Assembly (NCBI RefSeq): GCF_024199795.1
Contig: NZ_JANADK010000001.1
Coordinates: 3,720,001 to 3,784,000 of the forward strand
Direction: 5' to 3'
DNA from: Bradyrhizobium sp. CCGB01
Lineage (GTDB): Bacteria > Pseudomonadota > Alphaproteobacteria > Rhizobiales > Xanthobacteraceae
DNA length: 64,000 nt
Both the position numbers and the translations under genes were made by a program. Positions 37,026 through 45,303 of the stretch are shown piece by piece. Each line of letters begins with the position of its first letter. Positions within the stretch are counted from its first letter, which is position 1. Under the pieces are notes generated by a model. The model did no database searches. It was not told the origin of the DNA and saw nothing but the letters and a program-made list of their open reading frames with translations.

Positions 37026-37430
37026 ATGATCCGTTGTGTACGCCTATGGACTGGGGACGATAACAGCTCGCATTTCGAGGAAGGCGTCATCGAACTCGAG
37101 TCCGGCCAACGCGGCGACTTTCTTACCGACAAGATCGATGTCGCCAGCGTCTCGTTTCAGGAAACTGAATCGGGCGGGGCGTTCTCCTGGCACACCGCGC
37201 CGGTCCGCCAACTCGTGCTCACCTTGAGCGGAACGTTGGATTTCCAGACGCGCGACGGCCATCACTTCCTCATTCATCCCGGCAACGTGCTGCTTGCCGA
37301 GGACACCGCGGGCTCGGGGCATAGCTGGAAGCTGACGGACGACTCGTCCTGGCGTCGTGCCTACGTGGTCCTGCGACCGGAAGCCCGAGTGCCGTTCCGG
37401 GCCAAAGCGAGGCAATCGGCTCGAGTCTGA
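37026..37430 (+). CDS. cupin-like protein
   Basis: A 134-residue single-domain beta-barrel protein. The cupin core is visible as SWHTAPVRQLVLTLSGTLDF (about 57-76) and HFLIHPGNVLLAEDTAG (about 80-96). The metal-binding set is incomplete: few His residues are kept, so it may bind a ligand rather than catalyse. A ribosome binding site AAGGAGAG precedes the start. It lies between fumC and mqo in the same operon. I cannot assign a function. Confidence 0.7.
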   Translation: MIRCVRLWTGDDNSSHFEEGVIELESGQRGDFLTDKIDVASVSFQETESGGAFSWHTAPVRQLVLTLSGTLDFQTRDGHHFLIHPGNVLLAEDTAGSGHSWKLTDDSSWRRAYVVLRPEARVPFRAKARQSARV

Positions 37431-37472
37431 TCAGGAAATCCAGAACAGCAACATCCAACGAAGAGAAGCACC

Positions 37473-39011
37473 ATGCAAACGACTTCCGACCGCGAAATCG
37501 ACGTCGTCCTCATCGGCGCAGGCATCATGAGCTCGACGCTTGGCGTCCTTCTCAAGGAGCTCGAGCCTTCTCTGGCAATTGAGATGTTCGAGGTTCTTGA
37601 CGATTGTGCGCTCGAAAGCTCGGACTCCTGGAACAATGCGGGCACCGGACACGCGGCAAACTGCGAGATGAACTATACGCCGGAACGGTCCGACGGCAGT
37701 ATCGACATCTCCAAGGCACTTCAAGTCAACGTCGAATTCGACCTCTCCCGGCAGTTCTGGTCTTACCTGGTTGGGAAGGGGGCGATTGCGGACCCGCGAG
37801 CCTTCATCCATCCGGTGCCGCATATGAGCTTCGTGCACGGCGCGCAGAATGTCGCCTTCCTCAGGAAGAGGTTCAAGGCGATGTCGGCCCATCATTGTTA
37901 TGAGGGCATGGAACATACCGAGGATCCAAAGCAGATTGCCGAATGGGCGCCGCTGGTCATGGACGGCCGGAGTAGCGACGAACCGGTGGCCGCAACGCGC
38001 ATCGTCACTGGCACCGACGTCGACTATGGAGCGTTGACCCATCTGCTGGTCAGTCATCTCGTCAGCCAGCCGGGCTGCGCCGTCCACTACAAGAGCTGCG
38101 TCACCGGCCTCGTCCGCGAGCAGGGCGGCCATTGGCGGATCCGGGTGCGCGACACCATGAGCGGCGAAACGCGGTCCGTTCGAGCCAAATTCGTCTTCAT
38201 CGGCGCCGGCGGTGGCGCGCTGCCGTTGCTTGAGAAGTCCGGTATCCCGGAGGGGCGCGGTTACGGCGGTTTTCCCGTGAGCGGGATCTGGCTGCGCTGC
38301 GACGATCCGGAGATCAACGAGCGTCACCATGCCAAGGTCTACGGTAAGGCCGCGGTCGGCTCGCCGCCCATGTCCGTGCCGCATCTCGATACACGCGTGA
38401 TTGGCGGTCAGCGCTCGTTGCTGTTCGGCCCTTATGCGGGGTTTTCGAGCAAGTTTCTCAAGCACGGCTCGCTGCTGGATCTATTCGAGTCTATCCGCCC
38501 CGCGAACGTCGAGCCGTTGCTTTCCGTGGCACGTGACAATTTCGATCTCACCGAATATCTGGTCGGGCAGGTGCTGCAGTCCGAGAGCCATCGCCTCGCC
38601 GCTCTCGATGAATATTTCCCCAAAGCCGATCCGAAGGACTGGAGGTTGCAGGTTGCGGGCCAGCGCGTCCAGATCATCAAGCCCGATGTCAAGCGGGGCG
38701 GATTGCTCGAGTTCGGAACCGAGCTCGTCGGGGCGGACGATCATTCGCTGGTGGCTTTGCTCGGCGCCTCGCCGGGCGCGTCCACTGCGGCCTTCATCGC
38801 CATCAGCGTTCTGGAAAAATGCTTCGTCGGCGAGCTCACGGCAAGTGCCTGGCTGCCGAAGCTGAAGCAGATCATCCCGTCCTATGGGGTGTCGTTGATC
38901 GACGACGCGGAGTTCTGCCGGCAGATTCGCTCGACGACAGCCGCGGTGCTCAAAGTTATCGATATACCACGTCCTGCGGCGCGCGCGGAGTTGGCCGCGA
39001 AGCGAGCCTGA
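37473..39011 (+). CDS. mqo: malate:quinone oxidoreductase
   Basis: A 512-residue FAD enzyme at the inner face of the membrane that oxidises malate to oxaloacetate and reduces quinone. The dinucleotide site VLIGAGIMSSTLG begins at about residue 12. Further family motifs are DSWNNAGTGHAANCEMNYT and VFIGAGGGALPLL. Length agrees with the Mqo family (about 490-550). It follows fumC and precedes cydAB, so malate made by the fumarase could feed electrons straight to quinol and then to the bd oxidase. Confidence 0.93.
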   Translation: MQTTSDREIDVVLIGAGIMSSTLGVLLKELEPSLAIEMFEVLDDCALESSDSWNNAGTGHAANCEMNYTPERSDGSIDISKALQVNVEFDLSRQFWSYLVGKGAIADPRAFIHPVPHMSFVHGAQNVAFLRKRFKAMSAHHCYEGMEHTEDPKQIAEWAPLVMDGRSSDEPVAATRIVTGTDVDYGALTHLLVSHLVSQPGCAVHYKSCVTGLVREQGGHWRIRVRDTMSGETRSVRAKFVFIGAGGGALPLLEKSGIPEGRGYGGFPVSGIWLRCDDPEINERHHAKVYGKAAVGSPPMSVPHLDTRVIGGQRSLLFGPYAGFSSKFLKHGSLLDLFESIRPANVEPLLSVARDNFDLTEYLVGQVLQSESHRLAALDEYFPKADPKDWRLQVAGQRVQIIKPDVKRGGLLEFGTELVGADDHSLVALLGASPGASTAAFIAISVLEKCFVGELTASAWLPKLKQIIPSYGVSLIDDAEFCRQIRSTTAAVLKVIDIPRPAARAELAAKRA

Positions 39012-39026
39012 GAAGGGGACTGTCCG

Positions 39027-40442
39027 ATGGACCCGACGGCGCTCCTTCTCTCGCGGCTGCAGTTCGCCTTCACCATCTCGTTTCACATCATCTTCCCGGC
39101 GTTCACGATCGGGCTTGCCGCCTGGCTTACCGTGCTCGAAGCGATGCACCAGCATAGCGGCAAGCCCGTCTACCGGACTCTGTTCGAATTTTGGCTCAAA
39201 ATCTTCGGCGTCGCCTTCGGCATGGGCGTCGTATCGGGGGTGGTGATGGCGTTCCAGTTCGGAACGAACTGGAGCGTGCTCTCGAAGATGTCGGGTCCGA
39301 TCCAGGGCCCGCTTTTGTCCTACGAGACATTCACCGCCTTCATGCTGGAGGCCAGTTTCTTCGGCATTCTCGTCTTCGGCAGGACGCGCGTACCGCCTCG
39401 GTTCTACCTGTTCTCGACTGCAATGGTCGCGCTCGGGACGACGCTTTCGGCATTCTGGATCATGGTGAACAACAGCTGGATGCAGGTGCCGACCGGCTAC
39501 GTCATGCAGAACGGCCAGTTCGTGCCCGACGATTGGATGCAGATCATCTTCAACCGCGTGGTCTGGGTGAGGTTTCCGCACATGCTGCTCGCCTCCTATC
39601 TGACCGGCGCGTTTTGCGTGGCCGCAACCGGGGCGTGGTATCTGCTGCGGCAAACCTACCGCGCCGAAGCGCACGTGATGCTGCGCATGGGCCTTGCACT
39701 CGCAGCGGTGCTGCTGCCGGTCCAGCTCTTCATCGGACATCTGGTCGGCGACTACGTCCACGATTATCAGCCGGCCAAGTTTGCGGCGATCGAGGCGCGC
39801 TGGCACGACGAACAACCGGCCTCTGAGGTGCTGATCGCGATCCCGGATTCGAGTGCCGAGACGAACAGATACGCCATCTCGATTCCGGTGCTCGGGAGCA
39901 TCATCGGTAGCATGAGCCTGACTTCGAAGGAGGTCGGCTTGACCAGTTTTGCACCGCAGGATCGGCCGCCGGTGACGATCCCGTTCTTCGCCTTTCGTAT
40001 CATGGTTGGCTGCGGTCTTTTGATGCTGGGGCTGGCCTGGCTCGGGACCTGGCTTGGACTCAGGCATCGCCTCGAGCGGAACCGCCTGTTGCTTTGGGGA
40101 ATCTTCCTCAGCTTTCCGCTGCCCTGGATCGCGATCCTCACCGGCTGGTACACCGCGGAAGTCGGACGTCAGCCCTGGACAGTTTATGGGGTGCTGCGGA
40201 CCGCCGATGCCGTGACGCCGTTCCTGACCGCGTCTGCGGCGACGATCTCTCTGGTTCTGTTCGTCGCGGTCTATGCCTTCATCTTTTCCTTCGGGATATT
40301 CTACATCTATCGACTGCTGCGAGCAGGTCCGGCGGGCCTGGGCGGCAAGCCGCTGCACGCTCCCGCCATGCCCAACCGGCCAATGTCGCTCGCCGATCGG
40401 AAGCCGCTCGCGGCCCGCAACTATGTTCAGGCTGGAGAATGA
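39027..40442 (+). CDS. cydA: cytochrome bd quinol oxidase subunit I (short, CIO type)
   Basis: A 471-residue membrane protein. The heme b595 ligand His20 is in TISFHIIFPAF, the b558 histidine in LFIGHLVGDY, and the conserved GRQPWTVYGVLRT is near residue 378. It is about 50 residues shorter than E. coli CydA (522), which fits the short Q-loop of the cyanide-insensitive (CIO) group. Together with subunit II it oxidises quinol and reduces oxygen without pumping protons. It overlaps cydB by 4 bases. Confidence 0.93.
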   Translation: MDPTALLLSRLQFAFTISFHIIFPAFTIGLAAWLTVLEAMHQHSGKPVYRTLFEFWLKIFGVAFGMGVVSGVVMAFQFGTNWSVLSKMSGPIQGPLLSYETFTAFMLEASFFGILVFGRTRVPPRFYLFSTAMVALGTTLSAFWIMVNNSWMQVPTGYVMQNGQFVPDDWMQIIFNRVVWVRFPHMLLASYLTGAFCVAATGAWYLLRQTYRAEAHVMLRMGLALAAVLLPVQLFIGHLVGDYVHDYQPAKFAAIEARWHDEQPASEVLIAIPDSSAETNRYAISIPVLGSIIGSMSLTSKEVGLTSFAPQDRPPVTIPFFAFRIMVGCGLLMLGLAWLGTWLGLRHRLERNRLLLWGIFLSFPLPWIAILTGWYTAEVGRQPWTVYGVLRTADAVTPFLTASAATISLVLFVAVYAFIFSFGIFYIYRLLRAGPAGLGGKPLHAPAMPNRPMSLADRKPLAARNYVQAGE

Positions 40443-41431
40443 CCATGGTGACATTCTGGGTGGCCCTGCTGGCGATTAGTATTCTGATCTACCTTCTGCT
40501 CGACGGCTTCGACCTCGGCGTCGGAATCCTGTTCCTGTTGCCGAATAGCGAGCCCCGTCGGCAGGCGATGCTGGGCGCGATCGCGCCGTTCTGGGATGGT
40601 AACGAGACCTGGCTTGTCGTGACGGGCGTGATCCTGTGGGGGGCATTCCCGGTGGTCTATGCAACGGTGCTCTCGGCGTTCTACATTCCGGTGATCTTCA
40701 TGTTGCTGGGTCTGATCCTGCGCGGCGTCGCATTCGAATTCCGAACCAAGTCGCAGAGCTCACGCTGGATCTGGGATATCAGCTTCGGTGTCGGTTCACT
40801 CGTTGCGAGCTTCATGCAGGGTGTGATGGTGGGGGCGCTGGTCGAGGGGCTGCCCATCGTGGACGGTCAATATGCCGGCGGCGTGCTCGGCTGGTTGAGT
40901 ACGTTCTCGGCCTTGTGCGGTGCCGGACTGTGCCTCGGCTATGCTCTGCTCGGTTCGTGCTGGCTGGTGAGGAAACGCGGCGGCGCGGTTCGCGACCTGG
41001 CGCGGAGCCAGATCCCGGTGCTGGCGACCGGGGTTCTGCTGTTCCTGATCCTTGTCTTCAGCCACGCGCTGATCCAGCACCTGCCGATCCTGCATCGCTG
41101 GATCGAGCGGCCCTATTTGTTCGTGTTTCCGGCGATCGGCGCCGCGGCCGCCTGTATGCTCGCCTCTAGCATTTTACGACACGACGACTACTGGCCGTTC
41201 CACATGGTCTCGCTGATCTTCATATCGGCGTTCGGCACGCTGGCATTGTCGTTCTGGCCCTACATGGTTCCCTTCGCCATCACCATCGACGAAGCCGCTG
41301 CGCCCCATGCCAGTCTGGCCTTCATGTTCTGGGGAGAGGGTCTCTTCATCTTCCCGCTCATGCTGCTCTATGTCGCGATTGGCTTCCGCGTCTTCCGGGG
41401 CAAGTTCGAGTCGGAATCCGCTCGCTATTGA
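40439..41431 (+). CDS. cydB: cytochrome bd quinol oxidase subunit II
   Basis: A 330-residue protein with eight to nine membrane helices. It begins MTMVTFWVALLAISILIYLL with the typical LLDGFDLGVGIL, then FWDGNETWLV, both conserved in subunit II of bd oxidases. The ATG at 40439 overlaps the cydA stop (ATGA); 40445 is an alternative start. No cydX-like small gene or cydCD assembly ATPase is adjacent. Confidence 0.93.
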   Translation: MTMVTFWVALLAISILIYLLLDGFDLGVGILFLLPNSEPRRQAMLGAIAPFWDGNETWLVVTGVILWGAFPVVYATVLSAFYIPVIFMLLGLILRGVAFEFRTKSQSSRWIWDISFGVGSLVASFMQGVMVGALVEGLPIVDGQYAGGVLGWLSTFSALCGAGLCLGYALLGSCWLVRKRGGAVRDLARSQIPVLATGVLLFLILVFSHALIQHLPILHRWIERPYLFVFPAIGAAAACMLASSILRHDDYWPFHMVSLIFISAFGTLALSFWPYMVPFAITIDEAAAPHASLAFMFWGEGLFIFPLMLLYVAIGFRVFRGKFESESARY

Positions 41432-41458
41432 TTTATGCGGGATCATGGGTCGACAAAA

Positions 41459-41486
41459 AGAAAGGCGCCGATTGCGGCGCCTTTCT
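41459..41486. terminator. bidirectional hairpin terminator between cydB and oxalate decarboxylase
   Basis: A perfect 12-bp stem (41459-41470 paired with 41475-41486) around the 4-base loop ATTG. A run of A and G lies before it on the + strand, so minus-strand transcripts end in a U tract; the + strand continues with TCGTT. It lies between two convergent genes, as a shared terminator would. Confidence 0.75.
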
Positions 41487-41489
41487 CGT

Positions 41490-42740
41490 TCAGGACTTCT
41501 TCGGCATGATGCCTGGACCGGTGTCCGGCCACTGGGCGACCACCTTCTCGTCAATGTTGAAGTGCTGCGCGACCAGTTTGGGCGGCGTATGCGCCAGCCA
41601 GTTGGAGAGCGATACTTCCTCATATCGCGGGGCACGGAATACACCGACAAACTGGACCTCGGTATCGCCGACATTCTCGACGTAATGTCCCAGGTTGCGC
41701 GGGACATAGCCGATGTCGCCGGCTGAAAAATCCGTCGTCCGGGCGTTCGGACCCGTATCGAACACCGTCATCCGCGCCTTGCCCTTGATGTAGTACTGCC
41801 ACTCATCGGCGTTCGGATGCCAGTGCATCTCCCGCACTGCGCCCGGAGGCATCGTCACCAGCGCTGCCGCGACGGTGGTCGCCACCTTGAAGTTGGTGCT
41901 GTCGGCGATGCGGATGCTTCCCGCAGAGCTCTCCTTGAGGGGGGCCGAGTTGCCCAGCGAGTAAATGAACGGGTAGGGCGCGGCCTCGGCATTTTTGGCG
42001 ATTGCCGCTCGATCCGCCGCGAGATCGCCGGGCACCGTGCCCTGGAAGATCCAGAGATTGTGCAGGGGAATCTTGGCGAAAGTTTCGGCCGGCACGCCGA
42101 AGTTCCTGGCCAGCACCTCCGGCGGCGTATGTGCAAACCAGTCCGTCACGAGCAGCGTGTTGAACTCGTTGGCATGGCCATCGTCGAAGCAGAGCACGAA
42201 TTCGGCGCCATCCGGCCCCAGTCCTTGCAGCGAATGCGGCGCGCCCGGCGGAAAATACCAGAGGTCGCCCGCCTTGAGGTCGCCCACATAGGGGCGGCCC
42301 TCGACGTCGAGCACCGTGATGCGGCAGCTGCCATAGGTCATGATCGCCCATTCGGCCGCTTGATGCCAATGCAGCTCGCGGATACCGCCGGCGGACAGCC
42401 GCATGTTGACGCCGGAAATCTCCTTCGAGATGGCGAAATCCGCGACCGTGACCTGGCGGGCCCAGCCGCCGTCCTGGATGCGCCTCGGCGCATTGTTGAA
42501 GGAGGCCCAATTCATCGGCAAGCCGCCGACATCGGTCGCCGGCGGCGTTGTTGCCGAGGGAAACTGCTTGGCGAGCGCGGGGTTTTGCGGGCCTGGATCG
42601 CTCAGGCTTCCGGGGCTCTTGGCATTCACCGCGCCTTGCGGCGGCTCGTCCGGATTGCCGAAGGTGGCAGCTTGTACGCTGGAGCCGACCATAGCGGCGC
42701 CTGCCGCCGACACAGCCAGCAAATCACGTCGTGAAAACAT
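41490..42740 (-). CDS. oxdC: bicupin oxalate decarboxylase, Tat-exported
   Basis: A 416-residue protein with a Tat signal (FSRRDLLAVSAAGAAMVGS) and two cupin domains, so it probably acts in the periplasm and turns oxalate into formate and CO2 using Mn. Metal ligands are placed in domain 1 (H124, H126, E130, H169) and domain 2 (H306, H308, E313, H352). The active-site lid, SENST in B. subtilis OxdC, reads NEFNT here with the key Glu at 192 kept. AGGAG 8 bases upstream fixes the start at 42740. The divergent oxidoreductase gene could process the formate. Oxalate oxidase activity is an alternative. Confidence 0.88.
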   Translation of the reverse strand: MFSRRDLLAVSAAGAAMVGSSVQAATFGNPDEPPQGAVNAKSPGSLSDPGPQNPALAKQFPSATTPPATDVGGLPMNWASFNNAPRRIQDGGWARQVTVADFAISKEISGVNMRLSAGGIRELHWHQAAEWAIMTYGSCRITVLDVEGRPYVGDLKAGDLWYFPPGAPHSLQGLGPDGAEFVLCFDDGHANEFNTLLVTDWFAHTPPEVLARNFGVPAETFAKIPLHNLWIFQGTVPGDLAADRAAIAKNAEAAPYPFIYSLGNSAPLKESSAGSIRIADSTNFKVATTVAAALVTMPPGAVREMHWHPNADEWQYYIKGKARMTVFDTGPNARTTDFSAGDIGYVPRNLGHYVENVGDTEVQFVGVFRAPRYEEVSLSNWLAHTPPKLVAQHFNIDEKVVAQWPDTGPGIMPKKS

Positions 42741-43001
42741 GTTGGTCACTCCTGAAAAAGACATTGCAAGCCTCCGTCGCAACGAGGCTCCGGCCGTCCA
42801 CCCTAATTTCTCGCGGGCCCATCAGCTTCCGGGAAGGACGTCCTTTTTCCGGAATGCACTGCCTGAATCCGGCGGCAGCGCCGGGCCGGACTTCTGCACC
42901 CGGACTCCTGCAAATGAGAAATTCGACCCCTTTTTTGAAAAGACGTCTCCTTGCGGCGGTCCTTAACTGGCCGGAGGATCGCCATATCGTGAGATATTGA
43001 A

Positions 43002-45293
43002 ATGACCAGGAAATCGGTTCATCCCTACCGTGAACCCGCCGGCGGATGGGGGGCGCTCAAGGCACTCAGCGAGGCCCTGCTGGTGCAGCGGATTCCGGTG
43101 AAGGGCGCGGCAACGCTGAGCCGCATGAATCAGCCGGAAGGCTTTGATTGCCCCGGCTGTGCCTGGCCCGATCCGAAGCACACATCTTCATTCGAATTCT
43201 GCGAGAACGGCGGCAAGGCCGTCGCCTGGGAAGCGACGTCCAAGCGCTGCACACCCGAGTTCTTCGCCGAGCACACCGTCACGGAGCTCGCAGGCTGGAG
43301 CGACTACGATCTCGAAATGGTCGGGCGTCTCACTCGTCCGGTAGCCTATGATGCCGCATCCGACCGCTACCTGCCGGTGGGGTGGAGCGAGGCGTTCGAC
43401 ATGATCGGCCGCGAGCTGAAGGCCCTGCCGGATCCAAACATGGCAGAGTTCTATACGTCCGGGCGGACCTCGAACGAAGCCGCCTTCCTCTACCAGCTGT
43501 TCGTGCGCGAATACGGCACCAACAACTTTCCTGACTGTTCGAACATGTGCCATGAGGCGACCAGCGTTGGCCTGCCGCAATCGCTTGGCGTCGGCAAGGG
43601 CACCGTGCTGCTCGAGGACTTCGACAAGGCCGACTGCATCTTCATTTTCGGCCAGAATCCGGGCACCAACAGCCCGCGGATGATGACCAGCCTGCGCAAT
43701 GCGGCTCGCCGCGGGGCCTCGATCATCTCGTTCAATCCGTTCCGCGAGCGGGCGCTGGAACGCTTCCAGGCGCCGCAGAGCCCCGTCGAAATGATCACGC
43801 TGTCGTCGACGACGATCAGCTCGAAACTGTTCCAGGTACGCGTCGGTGGTGACGTCGCCGTCCTCAAGGGGATCATGAAGATTCTGGTGGAAGCCGACGA
43901 GGCTGCCCGCGCCGCCGAAGAGCCGGAGGTTCTGGACTGGGATTTCATTCGCGGGCACACCGTCGGCATCGAAGCGCTGATCGACGATCTCAAGCGCACG
44001 CAATGGCCCGATATCGAACGCCAGTCCGGCCTGACGCGTGAGGACATGGAATATGCCGCGGGCGCCTATATGAAGGCTGAACGCGCGATCCTTGTCTATG
44101 GCATGGGCATTACCCAGCACCAGCGCGGCGCGCATAACGTGCAGCAGATCGCCAACCTTGCGCTTTTGCGCGGCAATGTAGGACGCGACGGCGCCGGCGT
44201 TTGTCCGGTTCGCGGTCATTCCAACGTGCAGGGCGACCGCACGGTGGGCATCACGGAGATCCCCAAGGCGGATTTCCTTGAACGCCTCGAACTCCACTTC
44301 GGCTTCAAGCCACCGACCACGCCGGGACATAACGTCGTAACGGCATTGGAGGCAATGATCCGCGGCGAGGTGAGGGTGTTTTTCGCGATGGGCGGCAATT
44401 TTGCCGCGGCCATACCCGACTGGCAGGCGACGCAGGCCGCGCTGCGCGAGCTCGATCTGACCGTTCACGTCTCCACCAAGCTCAACCGCAGCCATCTGAT
44501 CCATGGCCGCGCCGCCCTGATCCTGCCCTGCCTCGGGCGAACCGAGATCGACATTCAGGAATCGGGGCCGCAGTCGGTTACGGTCGAGGATTCAATGTCG
44601 ATGGTGCACGCCTCTGGTGGCCGCAACAAGCCGGCGTCGGAGCATCTTCTCAGCGAAGTAGCGATCATCGCAGGCCTCGCCAAGGCAACGCTCGGCGAGC
44701 GCACGATGGTTGATTGGGACAGCTTTGTGGGCGACTACGATCGCATCCGGGATGCGATCGAGGCCGTCTTTCCCATCTTCCAGAGCTACAATGCCCGTAT
44801 CCGCATTCCCGGTGGCTTCCATCTGACCTCGACCGCGCGGGAGCGCATCTGGGCAACGTCGTCTGGCAAGGCCAATTTCCTGGTGTTTGAGGGGTGCGGC
44901 GAGGACCCGCCGCAGAGCGATCCGGATTTCCTGTGGCTCAGCACGATACGAAGCCACGACCAGTACAACACCACGCTCTATTCGATGTCCGACCGCTACC
45001 GCGGTGTGTTCGGTCAGCGAGACGTGGTGTTCCTCAACGAATACGAACTGAAGAAGCGCGGGCTCGCGGATGGGGATCGCGTCGACCTGATCACGGAGTC
45101 GACCGACGGCGCCGAGCGGATCGTGCGCGACTTTCGTGTCGTGGCCTATTCGTTTCCGACAGGCTGCTGTGCTGCGTACTATCCGGAGACCAATCCGCTG
45201 GTGCCGCTCTACGCCCGCGATCCCCTCAGCTTCACGCCCTCATTCAAGGGCATCCCGATCCGCCTGGTGCGCTCGACCGCCCCGCCGCAATAG
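43002..45293 (+). CDS. YdeP/FdhF-type molybdopterin oxidoreductase
   Basis: A 763-residue molybdopterin oxidoreductase of the YdeP subgroup, related to formate dehydrogenase alpha subunits. N-terminal cysteines (C50, C53 and C67 in GFDCPGCAW and FEFCENG) are characteristic of the subgroup. The active-site region reads NFPDCSNMCHEATSVG with a cysteine where selenocysteine occurs in FdhF. Cofactor motifs include IFGQNPGTNSPRM and YGMGITQHQRGAHNVQQ. No signal peptide or other subunit is present. E. coli YdeP takes part in acid resistance. Its 261-base divergence from the oxalate decarboxylase and FdhD nearby support a formate-linked or acid-defence role; actual substrate is unknown. Confidence 0.85.
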   Translation: MTRKSVHPYREPAGGWGALKALSEALLVQRIPVKGAATLSRMNQPEGFDCPGCAWPDPKHTSSFEFCENGGKAVAWEATSKRCTPEFFAEHTVTELAGWSDYDLEMVGRLTRPVAYDAASDRYLPVGWSEAFDMIGRELKALPDPNMAEFYTSGRTSNEAAFLYQLFVREYGTNNFPDCSNMCHEATSVGLPQSLGVGKGTVLLEDFDKADCIFIFGQNPGTNSPRMMTSLRNAARRGASIISFNPFRERALERFQAPQSPVEMITLSSTTISSKLFQVRVGGDVAVLKGIMKILVEADEAARAAEEPEVLDWDFIRGHTVGIEALIDDLKRTQWPDIERQSGLTREDMEYAAGAYMKAERAILVYGMGITQHQRGAHNVQQIANLALLRGNVGRDGAGVCPVRGHSNVQGDRTVGITEIPKADFLERLELHFGFKPPTTPGHNVVTALEAMIRGEVRVFFAMGGNFAAAIPDWQATQAALRELDLTVHVSTKLNRSHLIHGRAALILPCLGRTEIDIQESGPQSVTVEDSMSMVHASGGRNKPASEHLLSEVAIIAGLAKATLGERTMVDWDSFVGDYDRIRDAIEAVFPIFQSYNARIRIPGGFHLTSTARERIWATSSGKANFLVFEGCGEDPPQSDPDFLWLSTIRSHDQYNTTLYSMSDRYRGVFGQRDVVFLNEYELKKRGLADGDRVDLITESTDGAERIVRDFRVVAYSFPTGCCAAYYPETNPLVPLYARDPLSFTPSFKGIPIRLVRSTAPPQ

Positions 45294-45303
45294 AGAGGTC
45301 GGG

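Noticed and set aside
38481..40454. 657-codon frame opposite mqo and cydA
   Set aside because: Overlaps two recognised genes and lacks any motif.
42984..42997. 5-bp inverted repeat just before the YdeP-type gene start
   Set aside because: ATATC/GATAT is too short to claim regulation; noted only because it is near the start codon.
43188..44504. 438-codon frame opposite the YdeP-type gene
   Set aside because: Antisense shadow of a recognised gene.
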